Notes under the pieces: generated by a model | The model's input: only the letters and a program-made list of their open reading frames with translations | Told to the model about the DNA's origin: nothing | Databases searched by the model: none | Shown: piece after piece, positions 17,248 to 25,572 of the stretch | How positions within the stretch are numbered: position 1 is the stretch's first letter | Layout of the letters: every line of letters begins with the position of its first letter | DNA from: Thiobacillus sp. 0-1251 | Lineage (GTDB): Bacteria > Pseudomonadota > Gammaproteobacteria > Burkholderiales > Thiobacillaceae | Length of the DNA stretch: 64,000 nt | NCBI GenBank assembly: GCA_001899305.1 | Contig: MKWL01000001.1 | Location: 682,001 to 746,000 of the forward strand | Reading direction: 5' to 3' | Position numbers and translations under genes: made by a program

Positions 17248-18771
17248 ATGTGCGGGGTAATCGGAGTCGTTTCCAATTCGGCGGCCAATCAGCTTTTGTA
17301 TGACGGACTGATGGTGTTGCAGCATCGCGGCCAGGACGCGGCAGGCATCGTGACGGCGGAGGAAAGCCGTTTTCACATGCACAAGGGGCAGGGGCTGGCG
17401 CGCGATGTCTTCCGCACGCGCGACATGCGTAACCTGCTGGGCGACATGGGGGTGGCGCACGTACGCTATCCCACCGCCGGAAGCGCGTCGTCGTCGGCCG
17501 AGTCGCAGCCGTTCTACGTGAATTCGCCCTACGGCATCGTGCTGGGGCACAACGGCAACCTTACCAACACCCACGAACTCAAGGAATCGCTGTTCCGTTC
17601 CGACCTGCGTCACGTCAACACCAACTCGGATTCCGAGGTGCTGCTGAATGTGCTGGCGCATGAACTGCAGGTACGTGCTTCCGGGCGGCAATTGAATCTG
17701 GACACGATCTTCGGTGCCGTGTCGGGCGTGCATGCGCGCTGCAAGGGCGCCTATGCCGTGACAGCCTTCATCGCCGGCTACGGCCTGCTGGCTTTCCGCG
17801 ATCCCTACGGTATCCGGCCGCTGGTGATCGGGGTCAACGATCAGGTCACGCCGCACGAATACATCGTCGCGTCGGAGAGTGTGGCGATCGATACGCTGGG
17901 CTTCCGGCTGCTGCGCGACGTGGCCCCTGGCGAAGCGGTGTTCATCGATTACCAGCGCAAGCTGCACAGCCGCCAGTGCAGCGACAAGGCGGTGCTCAAT
18001 CCCTGCATTTTCGAGTATGTGTATCTCGCCCGCCCCGACTCGGTGATGGACGGCGTTTCGGTCTACAGCACGCGCCTGGCCATGGGAGAATCGCTAGCCG
18101 AAAAGATCAAGCGCGAATTCTCCCACCTGAAGATTGACGTGGTCATCCCGATTCCCGACACCAGCCGGCCCTCGGCGCTGCAACTGGCGAATCATCTCAA
18201 CGTGCCGTACCGTGAAGGCTTCATCAAGAACCGTTACATCGGCCGCACCTTCATCATGCCGGGGCAGGCGCTGCGCAAGAAGTCGGTGCGGCAGAAGCTC
18301 AACGCCATCGGCGAGGAGTTCAAAGGCAGGAACGTGCTGCTGGTCGACGATTCCATCGTGCGTGGCACCACCAGCCGCGAGATCGTGCAGATGGCGCGCG
18401 ATGCCGGCGCCACCAAGGTGTACTTTGCCTCGGCCTCGCCGCCGGTGCGTTACTCCAACGTGTACGGCATCGACATGCCGACGCGCAACGAACTGATCGC
18501 CAATGGCCGCAGCGACGAGGAAATTGCGCGCGAAATCGGCTGCGATGCGCTGATCTACCAGGATATCGATGCCATGGTTGCGGCAGTCAGGGCGGGCAAT
18601 CCGGCGATCCCCGATTTCGATACCTCATGCTTCGACGGCCGCTACATCACGGGCGACGTCACGCCGGAATACCTGAATTACGTCGAAGCGGTGCGCAACG
18701 GTGAAACACCGCCGCCTTCGGCCCTGTCGACACAGCAACTCGACCTTAACCTGGCGACGAATAATGGTTGA
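17248..18771 (+). CDS. purF: Amidophosphoribosyltransferase
   Basis: PurF, 507 residues, first step of purine synthesis: glutamine plus PRPP to phosphoribosylamine. The start was set at MCGVIGVVSN because Cys2 becomes the N-terminal nucleophile of the glutaminase domain; there is no propeptide. The PRPP-binding motif VLLVDDSIVRGTTSREIV is at about residues 364-381. Length matches the proteobacterial enzyme. It ends the folC-dedD-cvpA-purF run and is followed by a regulatory leader for metZ. Confidence 0.98.
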   Translation: MCGVIGVVSNSAANQLLYDGLMVLQHRGQDAAGIVTAEESRFHMHKGQGLARDVFRTRDMRNLLGDMGVAHVRYPTAGSASSSAESQPFYVNSPYGIVLGHNGNLTNTHELKESLFRSDLRHVNTNSDSEVLLNVLAHELQVRASGRQLNLDTIFGAVSGVHARCKGAYAVTAFIAGYGLLAFRDPYGIRPLVIGVNDQVTPHEYIVASESVAIDTLGFRLLRDVAPGEAVFIDYQRKLHSRQCSDKAVLNPCIFEYVYLARPDSVMDGVSVYSTRLAMGESLAEKIKREFSHLKIDVVIPIPDTSRPSALQLANHLNVPYREGFIKNRYIGRTFIMPGQALRKKSVRQKLNAIGEEFKGRNVLLVDDSIVRGTTSREIVQMARDAGATKVYFASASPPVRYSNVYGIDMPTRNELIANGRSDEEIAREIGCDALIYQDIDAMVAAVRAGNPAIPDFDTSCFDGRYITGDVTPEYLNYVEAVRNGETPPPSALSTQQLDLNLATNNG

Positions 18772-18800
18772 CCGTATCCGGCACCGGGCGTAAATTGTTC

Positions 18801-18852
18801 CCGGCGCCGATTTGAACTTCAGCTTGCGGGCGCTTGATAAATTCGGCTAAAG
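18801..18852 (+). promoter_or_regulatory. Candidate SAM-II (SAM-alpha) riboswitch aptamer, metZ leader
   Basis: The leader of metZ shows the SAM-II layout. A 5-bp stem P1 (GCGCC 18804-18808 with GGCGC 18829-18833) encloses a loop starting GATTTGAAC, and is followed by TTGATAAATTCGGCTAAAG, which matches the conserved UGAUAAAU...GCUAAA tail of SAM-II. The loop segment CTTCAGC (18817-18823) can pair with GCTAAAG (18846-18852) at six of seven positions, the pseudoknot expected of the class. SAM-II aptamers sense S-adenosylmethionine and shut off methionine-synthesis genes, which fits metZ. Recognised by eye, not by covariance model. Confidence 0.75.
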
Positions 18853-18863
18853 CGTCGCTAGGG

Positions 18864-18898
18864 AAACCCCGAACCGCGCGGCCGTTCGGGGTTTTTTT
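18864..18898 (+). terminator. Intrinsic terminator after the aptamer, before metZ
   Basis: A perfect 11-bp stem (AAACCCCGAAC with GTTCGGGGTTT) and a 9-base loop are followed by a run of T. It lies 11 bases after the aptamer and 15 bases ahead of the metZ ATG. It can serve as the expression platform (termination when SAM is bound) and may also end purF transcripts. Confidence 0.85.
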
Positions 18899-18913
18899 AT
18901 TTTGGGACCAGAC

Positions 18914-20086
18914 ATGAACAACGACGAATACGACATCGAGACGCTGGCCGTGCGTGCCGGCACCGTGCGCAGCCAGTTCAACGAACACTCGGAGGCGATG
19001 TTCCTCACCTCCAGCTTCATGTTCGGCAGCGCAGCGGAAGCGGCGGCGCGCTTCAAGGGCGAGCAGCCCGGCCCGATCTACGCGCGCTTCACCAACCCCA
19101 CCGTCAACATGATGGAGACGCGGCTGGCCGCGCTGGAGGGGGCCGAACGCTGCGTGGCGTTCGCGTCGGGCATGGCCGCGATCCTCGCCACCGTGATGGG
19201 TCTGATGAAGGCGGGCGAGCACGTCGTCGCGTCGCGCTCGATCTTCGGTTCGACGGTGCAACTGTTCTCCAACATCCTCGGCCGCTTCGGCATCGAGACG
19301 ACCTATGTGTCGCCGACCGACCCGGCGGAGTGGCGTGCGGCGGTCAAGCCCAACACGAAGCTGTTCTTCGTCGAGTCGCCTTCGAATCCGCTCACCGAGG
19401 TCAGCGACATCCGTGCACTGGCCGACATCGCCCACGCGGCCGGCGCATGGCTCGCGGTCGACAACTGCTTCTGCTCGCCGGCGCTGCAGAAGCCGCTCGA
19501 ACTCGGCGCCGACATCATCATCCATTCCGCCACCAAGTATCTCGACGGGCAAGGGAGAGTGCTCGGCGGCGCCGTGCTGGGCAGCCAGGCGCTGATGGAA
19601 GGCGTCTACACCTTCCTGCGTACCGCCGGGCCGACGCTCTCCGCGTTCAACGCCTGGGTGATCCTGAAGGGCATGGAGACGCTCTCGCTGCGCATGGAGG
19701 CGCATTCGAAGAATGCCCTGGCGCTGGCGCGCTGGCTGGAAGCCCGGCCGGAAGTGGCGCGTGTGTGGTATCCCGGCCTGCCCTCGCACCCGCAGCATGA
19801 ACTGGCGATGGCGCAGCAGAAAACCGGCGGCGGGATCGTGTCGTTCGAGCTCAAGGGCGGCAAGGATGCCGCCTGGAAGCTGATCGACGCGACGAAGCTG
19901 CTGTCGATCACCGCCAACCTGGGCGACACCAAGACCACCATCACCCATCCGGCCACCACCACCCACAGCCGCATGACGCCGGAGCAGCGCGCTGCGGCCG
20001 GCATCGGCGACGGGCTGGTGCGCATCGCGGCGGGGCTGGAGTCGGTGGCCGACATCCAGGCCGATCTGGCACGCGGGCTGGTATGA
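18914..20086 (+). CDS. metZ: O-succinylhomoserine sulfhydrylase
   Basis: MetZ, 390 residues, a PLP enzyme of the Cys/Met metabolism family that makes homocysteine directly from O-succinylhomoserine and sulfide. It begins DIETLAVRAGTVRSQFNEHSEAMFLTSSF-type sequence characteristic of MetZ; the PLP lysine is Lys208 in SATKYLDGQGRVLGG, and SSTTIT-like THPATTTHSRM is near the C-terminus. Direct sulfhydrylation suits a sulfur-metabolising organism. Expression is likely controlled by the upstream riboswitch/terminator. Confidence 0.95.
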   Translation: MNNDEYDIETLAVRAGTVRSQFNEHSEAMFLTSSFMFGSAAEAAARFKGEQPGPIYARFTNPTVNMMETRLAALEGAERCVAFASGMAAILATVMGLMKAGEHVVASRSIFGSTVQLFSNILGRFGIETTYVSPTDPAEWRAAVKPNTKLFFVESPSNPLTEVSDIRALADIAHAAGAWLAVDNCFCSPALQKPLELGADIIIHSATKYLDGQGRVLGGAVLGSQALMEGVYTFLRTAGPTLSAFNAWVILKGMETLSLRMEAHSKNALALARWLEARPEVARVWYPGLPSHPQHELAMAQQKTGGGIVSFELKGGKDAAWKLIDATKLLSITANLGDTKTTITHPATTTHSRMTPEQRAAAGIGDGLVRIAAGLESVADIQADLARGLV

Positions 20087-20736
20087 GGAAAGCGCTGATC
20101 GGCCTGCTAGTGCTGTGCGCAGGGACTGCGCGCGCGGCCGACATGACGGTGCTGCGCTATGTCGACCAGGATCCGGGGGGGCCGCCTTATGTGACGCGCA
20201 TCCTGGTAACCCCCGCTTTCATGCGCATGGACAGCGGCGAGGACACGGGCGATTTCACCCTGCTGGACCGCAAGAAGCGGGTGGTCATCAACATCATGCG
20301 CGACAGCCGGCTGGCGATGGTGTTTGCGCCCGGCGCGCTGCCGCCGAAGCCCGTCGGCTGGAAGCCCGGACTGGTTGCGGACAGGGTCGAGCGCGGCGGC
20401 AGGCATTTCACGCTTACCGTGAAGGGCGTCGTCTGCAGCGAAGGCATCGCCGCCCGGCACGCCCTGGATGCGGCGCGTGCGATGGCCGAGCAGAAGTCCA
20501 TTCTGGCTGCGACCCAGTACCGCGTGTGGAAGGCATCGCCGCCGGAGCTGCAGCACGACTGCGATCTGGCGAATCAGGTGTGGAACGCGGGCGACACGCT
20601 CACGCTCGGTCTGCCGCTGGAGGAGCGCGAGTTCACCGGCCGGACCCGGACATTCGAGAGCGAAACCCGGCAGCCGGCGAATCCCGAACTGTTCCGCGTG
20701 CCGGAGGGCCTGGCGCAGGTCAATGCGCCTTCATAA
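20083..20736 (+). CDS. Secreted protein of unknown function
   Basis: A 217-residue protein with a Sec signal peptide (residues 1-18, ending ARA). The mature part is mostly beta-strand-like, with FMRMDSGEDTGDFTLLDRKKRVV and two cysteines (VVCSEG, HDCDLA) that could form a disulfide. I recognise no family. The ATG overlaps the metZ stop (ATGA), so it is co-translated with metZ. Its 3' end, including the stop codon, is the first copy of a 30-bp tandem repeat that continues into the intergenic space. Confidence 0.75.
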   Translation: MRKALIGLLVLCAGTARAADMTVLRYVDQDPGGPPYVTRILVTPAFMRMDSGEDTGDFTLLDRKKRVVINIMRDSRLAMVFAPGALPPKPVGWKPGLVADRVERGGRHFTLTVKGVVCSEGIAARHALDAARAMAEQKSILAATQYRVWKASPPELQHDCDLANQVWNAGDTLTLGLPLEEREFTGRTRTFESETRQPANPELFRVPEGLAQVNAPS

Positions 20737-20802
20737 GACATAGCGCAGGTCAATGCGCCCTCATAAGGGACAGCGCAGGTCAGCGTGCCGTCACAGGTCC
20801 CC
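20713..20802. repeat. Three tandem 30-bp direct repeats
   Basis: A 30-base unit beginning GCGCAGGTCAATGCGCC is repeated three times head to tail (20713, 20743, 20773). Copies 1 and 2 agree at 26 of 30 positions; copy 3 keeps the first ten bases and then decays. Copy 1 covers the last codons and stop of the plus-strand secreted-protein gene, and copy 3 covers the last codons of lpxH on the minus strand. Confidence 0.85.
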
Positions 20803-21540
20803 GACCCTGAGCGCGCAGCCCGCGGCGTCGCATACCACATAGCCCCAGCGGGCATACCAGTCCGGCACCACCCAGCGCTCGCATTCGCGGCCGTCGACCT
20901 GATGGGCGTGCTGCGCGGGGCGATGGGTATGGCCGTGGATCAGGCGGCCGGTCCGGTGTTCGCGCATCACACGTACCACTTCCGCCTCATTCACATCCAT
21001 GATCTCGGCCGCCTTGTGCGCCTTGGCCGCTTCGCTGCCCGCCCGTGCCTGGCGTGCCATGCGTTGACGCAACATCCGCGGCAGGCGGCGCAACAGTGCG
21101 CGCGTCAGCGGATGACGGACCCGGCGGCGGAAATCCTGGTAGGCCGTGTCGTCGATGCACAGGGTATCGCCGTGCATCAGCAGCGTCGGCATCCCATACA
21201 GGTCGATCTGGGTCGGGTCGGCGAGCAGCGTCATGCCGGAGCGTGCGGCGTAGCGCCCGGCCAGCATGAAGTCGCGGTTGCCGTGCATGAAGTACACCGG
21301 CGTGCCGGCAGCGACCAGCGCCGCGAGCCGCTGCGCCGTGTCGTTTGCCACCGCTTCGCCGTGGTCGTCGCCGATCCAGGCCTCGAACAGGTCGCCCAGG
21401 ATGTAGAGCGCGTCCGCACCGGCAACCTCGTCCTGCAGGAAGCGAAAAAAACGCCCGGTGGCAGCCGGGCGTTCGTCGGTGAGGTGCAGGTCGGCAACGA
21501 AATAGGTGCGGCCTGCGCCTGGTTTTGAGGTCAGGCTCAC
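20791..21540 (-). CDS. lpxH: UDP-2,3-diacylglucosamine diphosphatase
   Basis: LpxH, 249 residues, hydrolyses UDP-2,3-diacylglucosamine to lipid X in lipid A synthesis. All calcineurin-like metallophosphatase motifs are visible: FVADLHLTD, ILGDLFEAWIGDD, FMHGNRD, LMHGD and IHGHTHRPAQH. Start is GTG 7 bases after the ppiB stop, so the two minus-strand genes form an operon; ppiB-lpxH pairing is common in betaproteobacteria. The last residues lie in the 30-bp repeat. Confidence 0.95.
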   Translation of the reverse strand: MSLTSKPGAGRTYFVADLHLTDERPAATGRFFRFLQDEVAGADALYILGDLFEAWIGDDHGEAVANDTAQRLAALVAAGTPVYFMHGNRDFMLAGRYAARSGMTLLADPTQIDLYGMPTLLMHGDTLCIDDTAYQDFRRRVRHPLTRALLRRLPRMLRQRMARQARAGSEAAKAHKAAEIMDVNEAEVVRVMREHRTGRLIHGHTHRPAQHAHQVDGRECERWVVPDWYARWGYVVCDAAGCALRVGDL

Positions 21541-21547
21541 CGGCCGG

Positions 21548-22039
21548 TCAGGCGATTTCGGCCTTCGTGATCACCACGTCCTCCAGCGGCACGTCCTGGT
21601 GCCCGGCGCGGTTGCCGGTCTTCACCTTCTTGATCGCGTCGACCACGTCCATGCCCTCGACCACCTTGCCGAACACGGCGTAGCCGTAACCCTGCGGGGT
21701 GGGCGCGGTGAAGTTGAGGAAGCTGTTGTTGGCGACATTGATGAAGAACTGCGCCGTGGCCGAATTGGGATTGGGCGTACGTGCCATGGCAATGGTGTAG
21801 GCCTCGTTCTTGAGGCCATTGGAGGCTTCATTCTCGATCGCGTCGCGGGTGGGTTTCTGCGTCATGCCGGGTTCGAAGCCGCCGCCCTGGATCATGAAGC
21901 CGTCGATCACGCGATGGAAGATCGTGCCGTCGAAAAAGCCGTCACGCACGTATTGCAGGAAGTTTTCCACCGTCTTCGGAGCCTTTTCGGCGTCGAGTTC
22001 GAGGGTGATGATGCCGTGATTCGTATGCAGCTTGACCAT
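21548..22039 (-). CDS. ppiB: Cyclophilin-type peptidyl-prolyl isomerase
   Basis: PpiB, 163 residues, cytoplasmic cyclophilin (no signal peptide) that speeds proline isomerisation during folding. Typical residues are seen in [33 protein letters not shown] and [15 protein letters not shown]. It is the first gene with lpxH downstream, and follows a TPR-protein gene on the same strand. Confidence 0.95.
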   Translation of the reverse strand: MVKLHTNHGIITLELDAEKAPKTVENFLQYVRDGFFDGTIFHRVIDGFMIQGGGFEPGMTQKPTRDAIENEASNGLKNEAYTIAMARTPNPNSATAQFFINVANNSFLNFTAPTPQGYGYAVFGKVVEGMDVVDAIKKVKTGNRAGHQDVPLEDVVITKAEIA

Positions 22040-22114
22040 GTGGAGTCCTATGGAAAATTTACAGGGATGAGTGGGCTCGAGGCCGCGTTGCAGGCACCGC
22101 GAGGGCTGCCTTTA

Positions 22115-22678
22115 TTATTTTTTTGTCGGTTGGGCGGAACCCGACACGGGTTTGCCCGCCGATTTGGTTGCCTGACCACCGAGCATGTTCTGGATCAGCT
22201 TGAGCCTCGTTTGTGCAGCCTGGTTGCTATTGTCCAGTGCCAGAACCTTGCCATACTCGATCGCCGCCATTTTGGCATAAATGTCACCGAGGTTCTCGTG
22301 CGCGGTGGCGTAGTCGGGATGGGTTCGAATGGCCATTTCGAGGGCATTCCGGGCCAGTTCGTAGCGGCCCTGCGAAGCATAGAGCACGGCCAGATTGTTG
22401 TAGGGTTCGGGCAGTTCGGGATAATTTTCGGTCAGGCCCTTGAACACGTCGATGGCATCGTTGGTCTTGCCCAGGTCGCCGAGGATCAGGCCTTTCAGGA
22501 ACAGGGCTTGCGCATCTTTCGGCTTGTTGGCCAGATAACGGTTGGCCCGGTCGAGCGCGGCGGGCAACTCGCCCTTGCGGAACTGCAGGTTGATGTCCTG
22601 GATTTCGTCGGCCCGCACGGGGAGGCTGGCGAGCATCACGCAGGCAATAACAGCGGCAAGGAAACGTGACAAAGCCAT
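22115..22678 (-). CDS. Secreted TPR-repeat protein
   Basis: A 187-residue periplasmic protein. Residues 1-23 are a signal peptide (MALSRFLAAVIACVML ... VRA before DEIQD). About three tetratricopeptide repeats follow (for example PYNNLAVLYASQGRYELARNAL and HENLGDIYAKMAAIEYGKVL), ending in a polar Thr/Lys tail. TPRs mediate protein contacts; the partner is unknown. The gene precedes ppiB and lpxH on the same strand and diverges from cysS, an arrangement seen in other betaproteobacteria. An alternative ATG six codons upstream would give MIRAYHMALSRF; neither has a clear Shine-Dalgarno. Confidence 0.85.
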   Translation of the reverse strand: MALSRFLAAVIACVMLASLPVRADEIQDINLQFRKGELPAALDRANRYLANKPKDAQALFLKGLILGDLGKTNDAIDVFKGLTENYPELPEPYNNLAVLYASQGRYELARNALEMAIRTHPDYATAHENLGDIYAKMAAIEYGKVLALDNSNQAAQTRLKLIQNMLGGQATKSAGKPVSGSAQPTKK

Positions 22679-22795
22679 GTGATATGCTCGGATCATCTTT
22701 GGAAGCCGGCATTCTAACAACATCGACCCCGCTAAGACAGTCGGTGCGCCGCCCCGGACCGCCCCCTGACATTTCGCCCCAGGCCTGTTTGCACC

Positions 22796-24163
22796 ATGCT
22801 GCACATTACCAATTCCCTCACGCGCACCAAGGAAGAGTTCGTCCCGCTCACGCCAGGCGTCGTCCGCATGTACGTCTGCGGCATGACGGTATACGACTTG
22901 TGCCATCTGGGCCATGCACGGGTGTTCGTGGTGTTCGACATGGTGACGCGCTGGCTGCGCGCCAGCGGCTACCGGGTCGAATACGTCCGCAACATCACCG
23001 ACATCGACGACAAGATCATCAAGCGCGCGCATGACAATGGCGAAACGCCGGCCGAACTGACCGGGCGCTTCATTGCCGCGATGCACGAGGACGAGCGTGC
23101 ACTGGGCGTGCTGCCGCCAGACCACGAACCGCGCGCCACCGAGTATGTGGCGCAGATGCTGGCGCTCATCGGACAACTGGTCCGCAATGGCCTGGCTTAC
23201 CCGGCGCCCAACGGCGACGTGTACTATAGCGTGCGTGCCTTTCCGGCATACGGGCGGCTATCCGGGAAAAGCCTCGATGAATTGCGCGCGGGCGAGCGCG
23301 TGGACATCGATCCCAACAAGCGCGATCCGATGGATTTCGTGTTGTGGAAAGCCGCCAAGCCCGGCGAGCCGGCATGGGAATCGCCATGGGGACCGGGGCG
23401 TCCCGGCTGGCACATCGAATGCTCGGCGATGAGCGCAGAGTTGCTCGGCCAGCATTTCGACATCCACGGGGGCGGCCAGGACCTGCAGTTTCCCCACCAC
23501 GAAAACGAGATCGCCCAATCCGAGGGTGCCCATGGCTGTACCTTCGTCAACTACTGGCTGCATAACGGCTTTGTCCGCGTGGACAACGAGAAGATGTCGA
23601 AGTCGCTCGGCAATTTCTTCACCATCCGCGAAGTGCTGGCGAAATACGATGCCGAGGTGGTGCGCTTTTTCATCCTGCGAGCCCATTACCGCAGCCCGTT
23701 GAACTACTCGGATGCGCACCTCGATGACGCCAAGGGTGCGCTGACGCGGTTGTACACTGCGCTGAAGAACGCACCTGTCAATATGGCCGCCCCAGACTGG
23801 ACGCAGCCGGCCGCCCAGCGTTTCAAGGCGGCGATGGACGACGATTTCAATACCCCGGAGGCGCTTGCCGTCCTGTTCGAACTGGCCGGCGAGGCCAACC
23901 GCGGCGATATCGCCGCCGCGACGGCGCTGCGCAGCCTGGGCGCGGTGCTCGGCCTGCTGCAACGCGAGGCCGCGGATTTTCTGCAGGCCGGGAGCGCGAC
24001 CACCGGCTTGTCCGAAGCCGAGATCGAAGCGTTGATCGCAGCGCGTCAGGCGGCGCGCAAGGCGAAGGATTTTGCCGAGTCCGACCGTATTCGAGATACG
24101 TTGGCGGCGGCCGGCATCGTGCTGGAGGACGGCGCCGGCGGGACCGCCTGGCGCCGTGCCTGA
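22796..24163 (+). CDS. cysS: Cysteinyl-tRNA synthetase
   Basis: CysS, 455 residues, class I synthetase that charges tRNA-Cys. The HIGH-type motif is HLGHAR (after [11 protein letters not shown], whose Cys is a zinc ligand) and the KMSKS loop is [11 protein letters not shown]. The remaining zinc site is in GWHIECSAM and [10 protein letters not shown]. Length is typical. It is divergent from the TPR gene and has no close downstream partner. Confidence 0.98.
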   Translation: MLHITNSLTRTKEEFVPLTPGVVRMYVCGMTVYDLCHLGHARVFVVFDMVTRWLRASGYRVEYVRNITDIDDKIIKRAHDNGETPAELTGRFIAAMHEDERALGVLPPDHEPRATEYVAQMLALIGQLVRNGLAYPAPNGDVYYSVRAFPAYGRLSGKSLDELRAGERVDIDPNKRDPMDFVLWKAAKPGEPAWESPWGPGRPGWHIECSAMSAELLGQHFDIHGGGQDLQFPHHENEIAQSEGAHGCTFVNYWLHNGFVRVDNEKMSKSLGNFFTIREVLAKYDAEVVRFFILRAHYRSPLNYSDAHLDDAKGALTRLYTALKNAPVNMAAPDWTQPAAQRFKAAMDDDFNTPEALAVLFELAGEANRGDIAAATALRSLGAVLGLLQREAADFLQAGSATTGLSEAEIEALIAARQAARKAKDFAESDRIRDTLAAAGIVLEDGAGGTAWRRA

Positions 24164-24219
24164 ACGGCCTGGCGCGGGCGGGGTGGCAGTGTGTACCGCC
24201 ACGGCAGGATAATGGCCGC

Positions 24220-24675
24220 ATGACATCCCGTGCTCTCGTCTTGGTAGGCGCCATGAATTGGGACAGGCCCGATTGGCGCGGCAGCTTCTATCCGGAAGAC
24301 CTGCCGGATGATTGGATGTTGTCTTATTACAACACGCAATTCCAAGCGGTCTACCTGCCGGCGGCTATGTGGCAGACCGCATCGGATGCGATCTGGGCCC
24401 AATGGTTGGGCGATACTCAGGACGGATTTTGTTTCGTGCTCGAGCCGGGCGACGCCGGGACGGTTCCACCGGTTTCGCCCCGCGTCCTGCTGGCGACGTC
24501 CGCATGGACGGCGGCGCATGTCTGGTGGCTGGACTCGGCACCAGACATGCGCGCGCTGGCGCAGCGCATTACGCAACAAGCGACAACCGGCGAGTCGCTC
24601 TTCGTCTTCAGCCAGAGTGGCGACCTCGTGCAACTGGAGCGGGTGAATAACCTGAAGCAGGTCATGGGTTATTGA
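24220..24675 (+). CDS. Small protein resembling the N-terminus of DUF72/YecE
   Basis: A 151-residue soluble protein rich in Trp. The opening NWDRPDWRGSFYPEDLPDDW followed by MLSYYNTQFQAVYLPAAMW is reminiscent of the beginning of DUF72/YecE proteins (W..WRG.FYPE.L ... YY...F..VE), which are usually about 240-280 residues, so this would be a shortened or divergent relative. The second half does not look like DUF72. It sits between cysS and mlaF, ends 51 bases before mlaF, and is followed by a hairpin. Function unknown; the family link is by eye only. Confidence 0.55.
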   Translation: MTSRALVLVGAMNWDRPDWRGSFYPEDLPDDWMLSYYNTQFQAVYLPAAMWQTASDAIWAQWLGDTQDGFCFVLEPGDAGTVPPVSPRVLLATSAWTAAHVWWLDSAPDMRALAQRITQQATTGESLFVFSQSGDLVQLERVNNLKQVMGY

Positions 24676-24676
24676 A

Positions 24677-24694
24677 CAGGCGGGAAAACGCCTG
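24677..24694 (+). other. Stem-loop after the DUF72-like gene
   Basis: CAGGCG and CGCCTG form a 6-bp stem with loop GGAAAA, starting one base after the stop codon. There is no T-run, so it is at best a weak terminator or RNA-end protector ahead of the mla operon. Confidence 0.4.
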
Positions 24695-24726
24695 CCAATG
24701 GCGGCGGAGGGCCTAGCTTCGGTAGA

Positions 24727-25572
24727 ATGCGGCCTCAACTAAAAAACAGGCCCGATTTCTTGCAAAACGACATTCTGGTCGAGATCGAAGATGCTGTATT
24801 TGGCTATGGCGCCCGGCCGGTTTTGAAGGGCATCAACCTGACCGCCAAACGGGGGCAGGTCGTGGCCATCATGGGCAGCAGCGGTTGCGGCAAAACCACC
24901 CTCCTGCGTCTGATCGGCGGCCAGATCAAAGCCGGCCAGGGCACGGTGCGTGTGGCGGGCGAGTCGCTGGGTGAGCTCGACCGGGCCGGCCTCTACCGGG
25001 TGCGTCGCAAGATGGGCATGCTGTTTCAGTTTGGCGCGCTGTTCACCGACATGTCGGTGTTCGACAATGTGGCTTTCCAGCTGCGCGAGCACACCGACCT
25101 GCCGGACGACGTCATCCGCGACCTGGTACTGATGAAGCTGCATGCCGTCGGTTTGCGTGGTGCCGCCCACCTGATGCCCGCCGAACTCTCCGGCGGGATG
25201 GCGCGGCGCGTGGCGCTGGCCCGTGCGATTGCACTGGAGCCCTCGCTGGTGATGTACGACGAGCCGTTTGCCGGCCTTGATCCCATTTCACTGGGCGTGA
25301 CCGGCAACCTGATCCGGCGCCTGACCGACACCTTGGGGCTGACTTCGTTGGTGGTTACGCACGACGTGCAGGAATCGCTGAAAATCGTCGACTATGTCTA
25401 TTTCGTCTCCGAAGGCGTGATCGTGGCAGAGGGCACGGCAGCGGAGATCCGGGCGTCCGGACTCCCCTATGTGCATCAGTTCGTGCATGGCGAGTCCGAC
25501 GGGCCGGTGCCGTTCCACTATCCGGCGCCGCCCTACGTCGACGACCTTAGGTTGGGAGCGCAGAGTGCTTAA
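24727..25572 (+). CDS. mlaF: Mla phospholipid transport ATPase
   Basis: MlaF, 281 residues, ATPase of the MlaFEDB complex that moves phospholipids between outer and inner membrane. Walker A is MGSSGCGKTTLLRLIGG, signature AELSGGMARRVALARAIA, Walker B SLVMYDEPFAGLDP, with switch His in LVVTHDVQE. Start: ATG giving MRPQLKNRP; a TTG eleven codons on (LQNDILVEIED) would match shorter homologues, and a TAGAAT -10-like box lies right over the ATG, so the true start may be the later one. It overlaps mlaE by 8 bases. Operon mlaF-E-D-TolC-like-C-B. Confidence 0.93.
   Translation: MRPQLKNRPDFLQNDILVEIEDAVFGYGARPVLKGINLTAKRGQVVAIMGSSGCGKTTLLRLIGGQIKAGQGTVRVAGESLGELDRAGLYRVRRKMGMLFQFGALFTDMSVFDNVAFQLREHTDLPDDVIRDLVLMKLHAVGLRGAAHLMPAELSGGMARRVALARAIALEPSLVMYDEPFAGLDPISLGVTGNLIRRLTDTLGLTSLVVTHDVQESLKIVDYVYFVSEGVIVAEGTAAEIRASGLPYVHQFVHGESDGPVPFHYPAPPYVDDLRLGAQSA

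Noticed and set aside
20713-20802. Could be a CRISPR remnant
   Set aside because: The 30-base units are directly adjacent with no spacers, and there are no cas genes.
24723-24728. TAGAAT as -10 box of the mla operon
   Set aside because: No acceptable -35 hexamer at 16-18 bases; kept only as a remark on the mlaF start.
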